A stretch of DNA of 12,364 bases from VAZQ01 sp036498625 (GCA_036498625.1 DASYFD010000411.1:1-12364); one strand, 5' to 3'; shown: positions 1 to 8,036, counted from the stretch's first letter. Translations and numbers: made by a program. Notes: generated by a model not told the origin, from the letters alone.

Positions 1-33
1 GAAAATCTTGCTCAGACGCTCGACGCGCAACAT
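1..33 (-). CDS. Start of a probable ABC transporter ATP-binding protein (partial, cut by window edge)
   Basis: Only the first 11 codons are in the window; they read MLRVERLSKIF. The pattern of a short hydrophobic strand followed by L-S-K-x-F is the usual opening of ABC nucleotide-binding subunits. The start is an ATG at 33. It is preceded by a GAGGA Shine-Dalgarno sequence formed partly from the stop codon of the acyl-CoA synthetase gene, with an 8-nt gap between the genes. The operon upstream supplies a solute-binding protein and a fused permease but no ATPase, so an ATPase here would complete the importer. The Walker A, signature and Walker B motifs lie outside the window, so the call rests on the first 11 residues and on context. 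Confidence 0.6.
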   Translation of the reverse strand, partial: MLRVERLSKIF

Positions 34-41
34 CGCAATCC

Positions 42-2228
42 TCACGCCCCATGGTCGGCAAGCACGACCAGCCCGTCAAGGGCGAGGCCCCCGCGCCGCC
101 GCAGCAGGAACGGGTTGACGTCGATCGACTGGATGCGGCCGCCGGCATCGAGCATCAGGCGCGAAAGCCCGATCAGGGCCGCCACGGCGGCTTTGACGTC
201 GAGCGCAGGGCGGCCGCGATAGCCGGCAATGCGCTTGCCGGCACGGGTCGCCTCGATCAAGGCGAGCGCGCGGCGCTCGTCGAGCGGCGGCGGCGCCAGC
301 GCCACGTCGCGATAAAGCTCGAGCTCGACCCCGCCGGTGCCGAAGAGGATCACCGGCCCGACCTCCGGATCAAGATTGGCGCCGAGGACGAGCTCGATGC
401 CATCGGCGACCTGCTCGGCAATGAGCACACCCTGCGGCGCGCTGCCGCTGTGGCGGGTGACGGCTTCGACGATCTGCTCATAAGCGGCACGCACCGTCTT
501 CGCGGAATCGAGACCCACCATCACGGCGCCGGCCTCGGACTTGTGCGGCAGCGCCGCGCTCACGCCCTTGGCCACCACCGGATAGCCGATGCGCTTGGCG
601 ATCGCAGCCGCCTGCGTGGCGCTATGGGCCACCCCCTCTTTGGGACACGCAATCCCATAGGCCTTGAGCAATTGCTTGGATTGCACCTCGTTCAATGCTC
701 CCAGGGACGCCTGCTTGGCGGAGCGCGCCAGGATTTTCTCCAAGAGCGCCCTGCCCCGCAACGACACGACCGCGGGCACGGCGGCAGAGGCCTGGGTAGC
801 GCGCCGGGCGTAGTCGCTGAGCGCGCGCAGGGTGCGCAAGGTCTTGTCGACCTCCTGCAGGCAGGGCACGCGCGGCAAATGCATGCGAAAGGCACGGCTG
901 TAGTCGGAGAGCCCGTGCGACCCCATGCTGAATTGTACGATCGGTTTCCTGGCCCGCGCCGCGATCGCTTCGACGGCCCGCATATTGGCCTCGGCCCGGT
1001 CCATGCCGGGCGCGCGCGGCAATTCGGCCTGCAGCAGCACCAAGTCGATGCCCGGATCGTCCAGCATGGCCTCGACGCATTGCACGTAGCTTTCCCGGTT
1101 GGTGAGCCCGGTGAATCCGGAATCGAGCGGATTGCCCACGATGGTGCCGACCCCAAGCACGGCCGCGAGCCGCGCCGCGGTGGTGTCGGCCAGCGCCGCA
1201 AAGGCAAGCCCATTGGCAGCGGCGGCATCAAGCAGGAGGCCGCGGAGCGCGCCCGAGAACGTGATGGCGCCGAGCCTGGAGCCGCGCGGCAGCGGCGCAT
1301 GCAGGACGTATTCGACTGCTTCCACCACATCATCCACGGTGCGCACCCGCAGCACGCCGGCAGCGCCCGCGACCGCATCGAAAGCTTCCATGGCGCCGGC
1401 CAGCGCCCCGGTATGGGCGAGCGCGGCCGCGCGGCCTTCCGCCGACGCGCCGAGCTTTATCAGCACGATCGGCTTGCCGGCCGAGCGCGCCATGCGGCAT
1501 GCCGCCATGAAGGTGTCGGGATTCTGCACCGCTTCCAGGTAGGCGACGATCACCCTGATGTCGTCGTTCAGGGCGTAATACGCGATGTAGTCGGCGCCGG
1601 AGAGGCCGGCTTGGTTGCCCGAGGTGACCACCGAGCCGGCGTCGATGCCGCGCTCCTCGAGCGAGCGCTTGATCGCCATGGCGAGACCGCCGGATTGCCC
1701 GATGATGGCGACCGGTCCGTTGACCAGCCGCTGCATGCGGTCGTCCGGCATGGTCATGAGGCTGGCGCGGGCATGCAAGTTGCCAAAGCAATTGGGGCCC
1801 GAGACCGCGAGCCCGGTCTGGGCGATCACCGACTTGAGCCGGACCGACAAGGCCCGGGCGGCCGGATCCAGTGATTCCGCAAAGCCGGCGGTGAGTACGG
1901 TGGCGCTGCGGGCACCGGCCCGGCTCGCCTCGATCAAGGCATCGGGGACGAAAGCCGCCGGGATCACTACCACCACGTGGTCGGGTGGCTCCGGCAATTC
2001 GGCAAAGGAGCGATAGCAGCGAGTGTCCCAAATCTGGTCGCGGCGCGGATTGAGCGGATAGATTGGCCCCGGAAATTTGTAGCGGTTCACGTTGCGCCAC
2101 ACCCGCTGCGACCAATTGCCGGGCGTGTCGCTGGCGCCTAGGATCACCACGTTGCGCGGATTGAGCAGCGCATCGACCTTGCCGAGCGAATGCAGCAGCA
2201 AGGGAGACGGCTCGACCACCAGGCTCAC
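42..2228 (-). CDS. Acyl-CoA synthetase, NDP-forming (acetate--CoA ligase [ADP-forming] type, fused alpha and beta parts)
   Basis: The product ligates CoA to a carboxylic acid at the cost of ATP in the cytoplasm. It forms an acyl phosphate and passes the phosphate through an active-site histidine. From the chosen start (728 aa) the order is: CoA-binding Rossmann domain (VVILGAS, about 27-33), succinyl-CoA-ligase-like domains with GPNCFGN (about 144-150) and the AHTGAL motif carrying the probable phospho-histidine (about His272), then a C-terminal ATP-grasp domain from about 512 with HKSEAG (His562) and IDVNPF near the end. Single-chain enzymes of this family are usually about 700 aa. I prefer the GTG at 2228 because GGGAG lies 6 nt upstream. 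A GTG at 2255 (737 aa) lacks a ribosome site and falls inside a short tandem repeat. It sits 44 nt after the permease gene and 8 nt before the ATPase gene. The acyl substrate cannot be read from the sequence. Confidence 0.93.
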   Translation of the reverse strand: MSLVVEPSPLLLHSLGKVDALLNPRNVVILGASDTPGNWSQRVWRNVNRYKFPGPIYPLNPRRDQIWDTRCYRSFAELPEPPDHVVVVIPAAFVPDALIEASRAGARSATVLTAGFAESLDPAARALSVRLKSVIAQTGLAVSGPNCFGNLHARASLMTMPDDRMQRLVNGPVAIIGQSGGLAMAIKRSLEERGIDAGSVVTSGNQAGLSGADYIAYYALNDDIRVIVAYLEAVQNPDTFMAACRMARSAGKPIVLIKLGASAEGRAAALAHTGALAGAMEAFDAVAGAAGVLRVRTVDDVVEAVEYVLHAPLPRGSRLGAITFSGALRGLLLDAAAANGLAFAALADTTAARLAAVLGVGTIVGNPLDSGFTGLTNRESYVQCVEAMLDDPGIDLVLLQAELPRAPGMDRAEANMRAVEAIAARARKPIVQFSMGSHGLSDYSRAFRMHLPRVPCLQEVDKTLRTLRALSDYARRATQASAAVPAVVSLRGRALLEKILARSAKQASLGALNEVQSKQLLKAYGIACPKEGVAHSATQAAAIAKRIGYPVVAKGVSAALPHKSEAGAVMVGLDSAKTVRAAYEQIVEAVTRHSGSAPQGVLIAEQVADGIELVLGANLDPEVGPVILFGTGGVELELYRDVALAPPPLDERRALALIEATRAGKRIAGYRGRPALDVKAAVAALIGLSRLMLDAGGRIQSIDVNPFLLRRRGGLALDGLVVLADHGA

Positions 2229-2234
2229 GCGCGT

Positions 2235-2239
2235 CTCCC
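2235..2239 (-). promoter_or_regulatory. Ribosome binding site deciding the acyl-CoA synthetase start
   Basis: On the minus strand GGGAG lies 6 nt before the GTG at 2228. The longer alternative at GTG 2255 has no purine-rich site at a workable distance, so this site argues for the shorter protein. Confidence 0.55.
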
Positions 2240-2241
2240 GA

Positions 2242-2283
2242 CCATTATGTCCCACCCATTATGCACGGCCCACTATGCCCGAC
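2242..2283. repeat. Three-copy imperfect 14-bp tandem repeat in the permease / CoA-ligase junction
   Basis: Three adjacent 14-bp units can be read on the plus strand: CCATTATGTCCCAC (2242-2255), CCATTATGCACGGC (2256-2269) and CCACTATGCCCGAC (2270-2283). Neighbouring units agree at 10 to 11 of 14 positions, with the first eight bases nearly invariant. Unit 3 contains the permease stop codon (2273-2275), and unit 1 contains the rejected upstream GTG of the CoA ligase. The unit length is not a multiple of three, so copy-number changes would shift any reading frame running through it. It looks like a local slippage duplication that lengthened the junction. A binding site for a regulator is possible but unsupported. 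Confidence 0.6.
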
Positions 2284-4003
2284 CCATGGCGCCGGCCGCG
2301 GAACGGCGCGCCAGCACATAGAACACGACCGCGATCATCGCCATCAGCATCGACCACATCAGCCCGAGCGCCGCAAGTTCGGTACCCTGGCCGTTGCCCC
2401 AAAGATCGAACATGGCGACCGCCATGGTCTGCGAGCGCGGGCCGGCGAGCAGGATAGCCAATGACAGGACGCGTGTCGCCATCAGGAAAATGAACAGCCA
2501 GCCGGCCACCAGGGCAGGCGCCAACAGCGGCGCCACGATCCGGCGCAGGCGCGTGAGCGCCGAGGCGCCGCACACCGCCGCCGCCTCCTCCAGCTCGCGG
2601 TGAATCTGCAGCATGCCGGACGAGCTGTAGCGCATCCCGTAGGGCAGATAGTTGATCACGAAAGCCCAGATCAGGATTCCGATGGTGCCGTAAAGCGGGA
2701 TCGGCAGCCGCAGGAAAACCTGCATAACCGCGATGCCCAGCACCAGGCCCGGAAACACCAGCGGGATGGTGGCCAGCCGCTCCACCAGCCAGCCGCCCGG
2801 CGCGCGCCGCACCGCGAGCCAGGCGGCAAAGAACGTGAGCGCGACCGCACCGGTGGCGGTGGCGACCGCGACCAGCATGGTGTTGAGCATCAGCTCGACA
2901 TGGTCGGAAGCGAGCACGGTGCGATAATTGTTGAGGCTGATGAGCTTGAAGGAGGCGGCGCTCACCGGGGCGAAGAACGGCAGGAGCGAGATCCAGCCCA
3001 GCATCGCTATCGGCACCACCAGCAGCAGCACGAAATCGACGACCAGGATGGCGGCCGCGACCCAACGCAGGCGCCCGAGGTCGAACGGCCGCGGCCGGAA
3101 GCCCTTGCCGGTGATGGTGGCGAAGCGCTCGGCGTGGCGCGACAGCTTGCCATAGGCATAGAGCAGCACCAGCACCAGGCACAGCATCAGCACCGACAGC
3201 GCGCTCGAGCCGCCGAGATCGGGCGGCGCCCGCGCCATCATGTTGGTGTAGATGTCGGTGGTCAGAACCGAGATGCGGCCCGGCAAGCCGACCAGCGCCG
3301 GAACCTCGAAGGCCTCGATGGCGCGGATGAAGACCAGCATGGCGAGCGCCATGATGGCAGGCAGCGAGAGCCGCATGGTGACACGGCGGATGGTGGCCCA
3401 GACCCCGGCCCCGCTGACCCGCGCCGCCTCCTCGAGCTCCGGATTGGCGTTGCGAAGCGTCGCTCCCACCAGCAGGAACGCCAGCGGCGACCACAGAAAG
3501 CCCTCCACCAGCACCATGCCGGGCATGGAATAGATGTTGATCAGCACGTCGGTCGAGCCGGACAGGGTCCGATAGAGCTGATTGACCGGCCCGGCCTTGC
3601 CGAACACCAGGAGCCAGGCGGACACATAAAGAATGTAGGGGGTGCCGAGCGAGATGATCGCGGTCACATAGGCGAGCCCCTTGAGCGGCGCGTTGGTGCG
3701 CTCGACGATCCAGGCCATGATCCAGCCGACCACGAGCGCGATGACGGCGCTGCCGGCCGCAAACGATAGCGAGTTGAGTGTGGTCGCCACAAAGCGGCGC
3801 CCGCCGAGCACGTTCTGGAAATTCTCCAGACCCCAGCGGGTGGCCTCGTTGGCGGGACCCGCGATGATCACGCTGCCTTGCAGCAGGAATATGAGGGGAG
3901 GCACCACCAGCGCCCCGAGCACCACGATCAACAGGCCGGCGATCCAGCTGGTCTGGCGTGCCGACGCGCGCGACCAGGAGACTGGTTCAGCCGAAGAGTT
4001 CAT
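2273..4003 (-). CDS. ABC transporter permease, fused two-domain FbpB/ThiP-like type
   Basis: This inner-membrane protein (576 aa) forms the whole translocation channel of an importer in one chain, as in the iron(III) and thiamine transporter families. A first hydrophobic segment is at about 20-45. The chain then holds two binding-protein-dependent transport domains, each with an EAA loop that contacts the ATPase: one starting LEEAARVSGAG at about 190 and one starting LEEAAAVCGAS at about 471. About twelve hydrophobic stretches are visible. An in-frame extension to 4141 exists, but it would run far into the solute-binding-protein gene with a charged, non-membrane N-terminus. I therefore place the start at the ATG at 4003, which overlaps the end of that gene by 17 bp and implies translational coupling. 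The ribosome site is weak (GGAAGCAGA). The substrate cannot be deduced from the permease. Confidence 0.93.
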   Translation of the reverse strand: MNSSAEPVSWSRASARQTSWIAGLLIVVLGALVVPPLIFLLQGSVIIAGPANEATRWGLENFQNVLGGRRFVATTLNSLSFAAGSAVIALVVGWIMAWIVERTNAPLKGLAYVTAIISLGTPYILYVSAWLLVFGKAGPVNQLYRTLSGSTDVLINIYSMPGMVLVEGFLWSPLAFLLVGATLRNANPELEEAARVSGAGVWATIRRVTMRLSLPAIMALAMLVFIRAIEAFEVPALVGLPGRISVLTTDIYTNMMARAPPDLGGSSALSVLMLCLVLVLLYAYGKLSRHAERFATITGKGFRPRPFDLGRLRWVAAAILVVDFVLLLVVPIAMLGWISLLPFFAPVSAASFKLISLNNYRTVLASDHVELMLNTMLVAVATATGAVALTFFAAWLAVRRAPGGWLVERLATIPLVFPGLVLGIAVMQVFLRLPIPLYGTIGILIWAFVINYLPYGMRYSSSGMLQIHRELEEAAAVCGASALTRLRRIVAPLLAPALVAGWLFIFLMATRVLSLAILLAGPRSQTMAVAMFDLWGNGQGTELAALGLMWSMLMAMIAVVFYVLARRSAAGAMGRA

Positions 4004-5033
4004 CGAAAATCTGCTTCCATCTCGGCAGGTTGTTCTCGATCGTCTCGGGCGAGAAGAAGCGCACGCGGAAATGGCCCTCCTCCGGCTTGAGCGAGGGGTC
4101 GAGCGCCGGCACCGCCGGATCCGCGGTAAGATAGTCGGCATCGCGATAGACCTGCTGGCCCTCCTTGGAGATGATGAAATCGACCAGCAGCTTGGCGGCG
4201 TTGGGATGCGGTGCGTTCTTCTGGATGCCGACCACGGACAGGGTGCCGGTGGCGGGCTCCATCTTGATCCAATCGACCGGCGCGCCTTTCTTGGCGCTGA
4301 TCACGGCGTGATGGTTGAAGATCTGCAACGCGATCGCGTATTCGCCGGCGATCACCTGGTCGAGCACCTGGCGCGCCGCGGCCGCCACATTGGCGACCTT
4401 CTGCTTGGAGAAGGCGCGCAGATAGTCCATGCCCTTCTGCTCACCCATCTCGGCCAGCACGGTGCCAACGAAGCCAACCCCGCCTGAGGTCGAAGGCAAG
4501 GCGTTCCAGGCGATCTTGCCCTTCCATTTCGGATCGAGCAGATCCTGATAGGTCTGCGGTTGCGTCCCTTTCGGGACCAGCGCGGTGTTGTAGCCCGGCG
4601 TGTTGATGTACAGGTTGCTGGCGATCCAGTAGCCGTCCGGATCCTTGTAGAGGTCCGGATAGTCCTTGGCGGCCTCGGGCTGCCACTGCAGCACGTAGCC
4701 CTCCTGCTTCAACGGCACCACCGACGAGGTTCCGTCGAATACGTCCGACTGCGGCCGGCCGGCCCGGCTTTCGTTGAGAATCTTGACCGCGACCTCGTTG
4801 GCATTGGCGCGGGTGTAGCGCACCTTGATGCCCGGATATTTCTTCTCGAAGGCGGCCGCGATTGGCCGCACCAGCTGATTGACGATCTGGGTCGAGGTCC
4901 AGACCACCTCGCCTTCCTTCTTGGCAGCCGCAATCACGGCGGCGTCGATCGCATAGGCGTTGGTGACATGGGCTGGACCACAGCCGAGCGGAACCGCGAT
5001 CGCGACGGCGATGATCCAGGTATGGCCCTGCAT
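3987..5033 (-). CDS. ABC transporter periplasmic solute-binding protein (family 1, FbpA/FutA-like fold)
   Basis: The product (348 aa) captures a solute in the periplasm and delivers it to the fused permease encoded next. A signal peptide is clear: a hydrophobic stretch at residues 6-18 and an AYA signal-peptidase I site at about 26-28. A Cys at 18 follows P-L-G, a poor lipobox. The mature protein opens with AAKKEGEVVWTST and contains FEKKYPGIKV at about 62-71, both typical of the iron/polyamine/thiamine branch. The C-terminal half carries the usual hinge region and a KLLVDFIISKEGQ segment. The ATG at 5033 is chosen because GGGGA lies 6 nt upstream and the signal peptide begins there; the in-frame extension to 5261 has no such features. 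The tandem tyrosines that hold ferric iron in FbpA-type proteins are absent from the expected C-lobe stretch (GEYAIALQIFNHH), so an organic or complexed ligand is more likely. This is inference. Confidence 0.9.
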   Translation of the reverse strand: MQGHTWIIAVAIAVPLGCGPAHVTNAYAIDAAVIAAAKKEGEVVWTSTQIVNQLVRPIAAAFEKKYPGIKVRYTRANANEVAVKILNESRAGRPQSDVFDGTSSVVPLKQEGYVLQWQPEAAKDYPDLYKDPDGYWIASNLYINTPGYNTALVPKGTQPQTYQDLLDPKWKGKIAWNALPSTSGGVGFVGTVLAEMGEQKGMDYLRAFSKQKVANVAAAARQVLDQVIAGEYAIALQIFNHHAVISAKKGAPVDWIKMEPATGTLSVVGIQKNAPHPNAAKLLVDFIISKEGQQVYRDADYLTADPAVPALDPSLKPEEGHFRVRFFSPETIENNLPRWKQIFDELFG

Positions 5034-5201
5034 GGTGTTTCCCCGATCTTTTGTCGCGGCAGCTTTTCGAAGCTGCCTTCTCGCCGTCACCCTAGCACGC
5101 GCCCTCTCGCCGGGGCGGCGGCGTCCCTTGATGGCAAATTTCCGCCCCATCCGCCATTTCGGCCGCGCGCCGGACTTGGCCGGCCCGCCCTGCTCCCGTG
5201 T

Positions 5202-5223
5202 AATGCATTGAACCAAAATGGTT
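5202..5223. promoter_or_regulatory. Putative operator: adjacent palindromes AATGCATT and AACCAAAATGGTT
   Basis: Two perfect dyads stand one base apart: an 8-bp palindrome (5202-5209) and a 13-bp inverted repeat with 5-bp arms (5211-5223). They are AT-rich within a GC-rich background and lie in the divergent promoter region, about 170 bp from each flanking start codon. A dimeric regulator controlling both operons could bind here. No regulator gene is in the window and the match to a known site is not established. Confidence 0.3.
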
Positions 5224-5323
5224 ATTCCGGGTCGGCCGGGCGCCTCCGCCCAGTCGCGCACTTGCGATTTCGCGTTCCGGCCGGAGTCACGCTAGGGTGC
5301 CGCCAGCGCGGCTTCATGTCCCA

Positions 5324-5342
5324 GCGGAGCCCCCTGCTCCGC
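5324..5342 (+). promoter_or_regulatory. Leader hairpin upstream of the Mo-hydroxylase operon
   Basis: GCGGAGC and GCTCCGC form a perfect 7-bp stem around a 5-nt loop (CCCCT). A run of seven T begins 12 nt after the stem. The gap is too long for a standard intrinsic terminator. It may be an attenuator-like or mRNA-protecting structure in the 5' leader, or chance in GC-rich DNA. Confidence 0.3.
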
Positions 5343-5397
5343 CCGCGCCCGACATTTTTTTCGCCTCGTCGATAACGACGGAATGGGAGGATTGAGA

Positions 5398-5847
5398 ATG
5401 ATCTCGCTGTCCATCAATGGCCAATCCCACAATGCCGATGTGGAAGACTCGACGCCGCTCCTGTGGGTGCTGCGCGACACCATCGGCATGACCGGCACCA
5501 AATACGGTTGCGGTATTGCCCAATGCGGTGCCTGCACGGTTCACATCGACGGGGTGGCGATGCGCTCCTGCTCGATCCCGGTGAGCGCGGTCGCCGGCAA
5601 GCAGATCACCACCATCGAGGGCATCGCGGTCGGCGGCAAGCTCTCCGCCGTGCAGCAGGCATGGCTCGACGGCGACGTGCCACAATGCGGCTACTGCCAG
5701 AGCGGCATGATCATGGCGGTGACGGCGCTCCTCAAGCAGAAGCCCAAGCCCACCGACGCCGACATCGACACAGCCATCACCAATATCTGCCGCTGCGGCA
5801 CCTATCAACAAATCCGCTCGGCGATTCACGCCGCTGCCAACGCTTGA
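5398..5847 (+). CDS. 2Fe-2S subunit of a molybdenum hydroxylase (isoquinoline 1-oxidoreductase alpha-like)
   Basis: The product (149 aa) is the small electron-transfer subunit of a xanthine-oxidase-family molybdenum hydroxylase. It carries two [2Fe-2S] clusters. The plant-ferredoxin-type cluster uses Cys38, Cys43, Cys46 and Cys58 (GCGIAQCGACT and RSC). The second, next to the Mo centre, uses Cys97, Cys100, Cys131 and Cys133 (QCGYCQSGM and ICRCGTY). All eight ligands are present and the length is normal. The ATG at 5398 is preceded by GGGAGGA with about 6 nt spacing; an ATG at 5383 would put that site inside the coding region. There is no signal peptide, so it is probably carried out folded with the Tat-tagged large subunit encoded 14 nt downstream. 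The usual FAD subunit is missing, which fits the two-subunit Ior type that passes electrons to cytochromes rather than to NAD. Confidence 0.93.
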   Translation: MISLSINGQSHNADVEDSTPLLWVLRDTIGMTGTKYGCGIAQCGACTVHIDGVAMRSCSIPVSAVAGKQITTIEGIAVGGKLSAVQQAWLDGDVPQCGYCQSGMIMAVTALLKQKPKPTDADIDTAITNICRCGTYQQIRSAIHAAANA

Positions 5848-5861
5848 TCAGGGAGGCAGCC

Positions 5862-8036
5862 ATGAATCATATGCCGCGAATCAATCGCCGCTCTTTTGTG
5901 GTCGGTGCCGCCGTCGCCGGTGGCGGGCTGGCGCTCGGCCTCCAGCTTCCGTTCGGCCCACAGGTCGTGCGCGCCGCGGACGGCTCGCCCGAGGTCAATG
6001 CCTGGGTGGTGATCAAGCCTGACGATACCGTCGTGATCCGGGTGGCCCGCTCCGAGATGGGGCAAGGCACGCTCACCGGCCTCGCCCAGCTGGTGGCCGA
6101 GGAGCTTGAATGCGACTGGTCGAAGGTCACCACCGAGTTTCCCAGCCCCGGACAGAATCTGGCGCGCAAGCGCGTGTGGGGTGATTTCGCGACCGGCGGT
6201 AGCCGCGGCATTCGCGGCTCGCACGAATATGTCCGCCAGGGCGGCGCCGCCGCCCGCGAGATGCTGATCGAGGCCGCCGCCGCCGAATGGAAGGTTCCGG
6301 CGACCGAGTGCAGCGCCGCCAACAGCGTGATCACCCACAAGGCGTCGGGACGCACCACCACCTTCGGCAAGGTGGCGGAAGCCGCCGCCAAGCTGACGCC
6401 GCCCAAGGACATCAAGCTCAAGGACGCCAAGGACTGGAAGATCGCCGGCAAGGGCGTCAAGCGCCTCGATACGCTCGACAAGCTCACCGGCAAGCAGGTC
6501 TATGGCATCGACATCAAGATGCCCGGCATGCTGGTCGCGACCGTCAAGGATTCCCCGGTCAACGGCGGCAAGATCAAGAGCTTCGACGCCGCCAAGGTCA
6601 GCGGCATGCCCGGGGTGAAGAAGGTGGTGCAGGTCGGCGACTCGGGCGTCGCCGTCATCGCCGACACCTTCTGGCACGCCAAGACCGCCATCGAAGCGCT
6701 GCCGATCGTCTGGGATCCGGGCGAGAACGCCAAGGCGTCGAGCGCCACGATCGCGGAATTCGTCAAGACCGGGCTTGATGCCGAGCAGGCCTATGTGGGC
6801 AACAAGACCGGCGACGCACCGGCCGCGATCAAGGGCGCCGCCCGCAAGGTCGAGGCGGTCTACAACTATCCGTTCCAGAACCACGCCACCATGGAGCCGA
6901 TGAACGCGACGGCGCGCTACACCGCCGACCGTTGCGAGGTCTGGGGCCCGTCGCAGAACGGCGAGGCGGCGCTCGCGACCATCATCGAATCCTCCGGCCT
7001 GCCGGCGGAGAAGTGCGACTTCTACAAGGTCATCCTGGGCGGCGGCTTCGGCCGGCGCGGCCGCACCGACTATGTGAAGCAGGCGGTGCTGATCGCCAAG
7101 GAGATGCCGGGCGTCCCGGTCAAGCTGATCTGGACGCGCGAGGAGGACATGACGCATTGCGCCTTCCATCCGATCACGCAATGCAAGATGACCGGCGCGT
7201 TCGATGCCAACAACAACCTGGTCGGGCTGCATATGCGCATTGCCGGCCAGTCGATCTCGGCTTCGCTGGCGCCGCAGAACCTGCAGAACGGCATGGACCC
7301 GGTGGTGTTCCAGGGGCTCAATGCGGCCGGCCCCGAGGGCCAGTTCGGCTACAATATTCCGAACGTCCTGATCGATCATGCCATGCGCAACACCCACCTG
7401 ACGGCGGGCTTCTGGCGAGGCGTGAACGTCAATCACAACACCATCTATGTCGAATGCTTCATCGACGAGCTGGCAAAATCGGTCGGCCAGGATCCGCTCG
7501 AGTTCCGGCGCAAGTTCCTCAAGCCCAAGAACCTCGCCGTGCTCAACGCCTGCGCCGAGAAGATCGGCTACGACAAGCCGGCGGCGCCCGGCATCTTCCG
7601 CGGCATGGCGCAGAACCATGCCTATGCCAGCTATGTGGCGGCCATTGCGGAAGTGTCGATCAGCGATCAGGGCCGGGTGAAGGTCCACCGCATCGTGGCG
7701 GCAACGGACCCGGCCTACGCGGTCAATCCGGCGCAGATCGAGCGGCAGGTCGCGGGCTCCTTCGTGTACGGCCTGTCGGCGATGCTGTACGGCGAGATCA
7801 CCGTCAAGGATGGCGCCATCGAGCAGAAGAACTTCGACACCTACAACGTGATGCGCATCGCGGAGATGCCGCAGGTCGACGTGATCGTGATGCCGTCCGG
7901 CGGCCCGGTCTGGGGCGGCGTCGGCGAGCCCACCATCGCGGTGGCGGCGCCGGCGGTGCTCAATGCGATCGCGGCGGCGACCGGCAAGCGGTTCCGCTCG
8001 GTGCCGCTCAAGAGCACCGACCTGCGGTCGGCCTGA
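5862..8036 (+). CDS. Molybdopterin-binding subunit of a Tat-exported xanthine-dehydrogenase-family hydroxylase (isoquinoline 1-oxidoreductase beta-like)
   Basis: The catalytic subunit (724 aa) binds the molybdopterin cytosine dinucleotide cofactor and hydroxylates its substrate with water. The N-terminus is a Tat signal (NRRSFVV at 8-14, hydrophobic stretch, VRA site near 38), placing the enzyme in the periplasm. Cofactor contacts of the family are visible: EMGQGT (65-70), GGGFGRRG (393-400) and GGVGEP (685-690), whose Glu689 is the expected catalytic base. The order of domains and the length match IorB-type subunits, where the hammerhead domain is embedded in the chain. The ATG at 5862 has GGGAGG 6 nt upstream. 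The substrate is not readable. Family members act on N-heterocycles, aldehydes and other compounds, so the isoquinoline name marks similarity only. Electrons would go through the 2Fe-2S subunit to a cytochrome c, probably the one encoded next. Confidence 0.92.
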   Translation: MNHMPRINRRSFVVGAAVAGGGLALGLQLPFGPQVVRAADGSPEVNAWVVIKPDDTVVIRVARSEMGQGTLTGLAQLVAEELECDWSKVTTEFPSPGQNLARKRVWGDFATGGSRGIRGSHEYVRQGGAAAREMLIEAAAAEWKVPATECSAANSVITHKASGRTTTFGKVAEAAAKLTPPKDIKLKDAKDWKIAGKGVKRLDTLDKLTGKQVYGIDIKMPGMLVATVKDSPVNGGKIKSFDAAKVSGMPGVKKVVQVGDSGVAVIADTFWHAKTAIEALPIVWDPGENAKASSATIAEFVKTGLDAEQAYVGNKTGDAPAAIKGAARKVEAVYNYPFQNHATMEPMNATARYTADRCEVWGPSQNGEAALATIIESSGLPAEKCDFYKVILGGGFGRRGRTDYVKQAVLIAKEMPGVPVKLIWTREEDMTHCAFHPITQCKMTGAFDANNNLVGLHMRIAGQSISASLAPQNLQNGMDPVVFQGLNAAGPEGQFGYNIPNVLIDHAMRNTHLTAGFWRGVNVNHNTIYVECFIDELAKSVGQDPLEFRRKFLKPKNLAVLNACAEKIGYDKPAAPGIFRGMAQNHAYASYVAAIAEVSISDQGRVKVHRIVAATDPAYAVNPAQIERQVAGSFVYGLSAMLYGEITVKDGAIEQKNFDTYNVMRIAEMPQVDVIVMPSGGPVWGGVGEPTIAVAAPAVLNAIAAATGKRFRSVPLKSTDLRSA

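Larger units (their letters stand above)
5034..5397. promoter_or_regulatory. Divergent intergenic region between the transport and Mo/Sox operons
   Basis: This 364-bp stretch separates the two divergent operons and must hold the promoters of both. I see no credible gene in it. It contains an AATGCATT palindrome (5202-5209), an AACCA-AAA-TGGTT inverted repeat (5211-5223), a GC hairpin (5324-5342) and a run of seven T (5355-5361). I could not identify convincing -35/-10 pairs by eye on either strand, so no promoter is assigned. Confidence 0.6.

Noticed and set aside
51..1874. A 607-codon plus-strand open frame opposite the acyl-CoA synthetase
   Set aside because: Low-complexity Arg/His/Gly-rich translation with no family resemblance; shadow of the minus-strand gene.
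4004..4141. Extended N-terminus for the permease
   Set aside because: It would overlap the binding-protein gene by over 150 bp and add a charged, non-membrane stretch. The ATG at 4003 gives a normal permease N-terminus.
5034..5261. Extended N-terminus for the solute-binding protein
   Set aside because: The extension puts an Arg-rich segment before a perfect signal peptide that already has its own ATG and ribosome site at 5033.
5324..5361. Intrinsic terminator in the leader before the Mo-hydroxylase operon
   Set aside because: The seven-T run starts 12 nt after the stem, too far for a standard terminator; kept only as a leader hairpin.
5398..8036. Xanthine dehydrogenase acting in purine breakdown
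   Set aside because: There is no FAD subunit or domain, the large subunit is Tat-exported, and no purine genes are nearby. The two-subunit cytochrome-linked type fits better.
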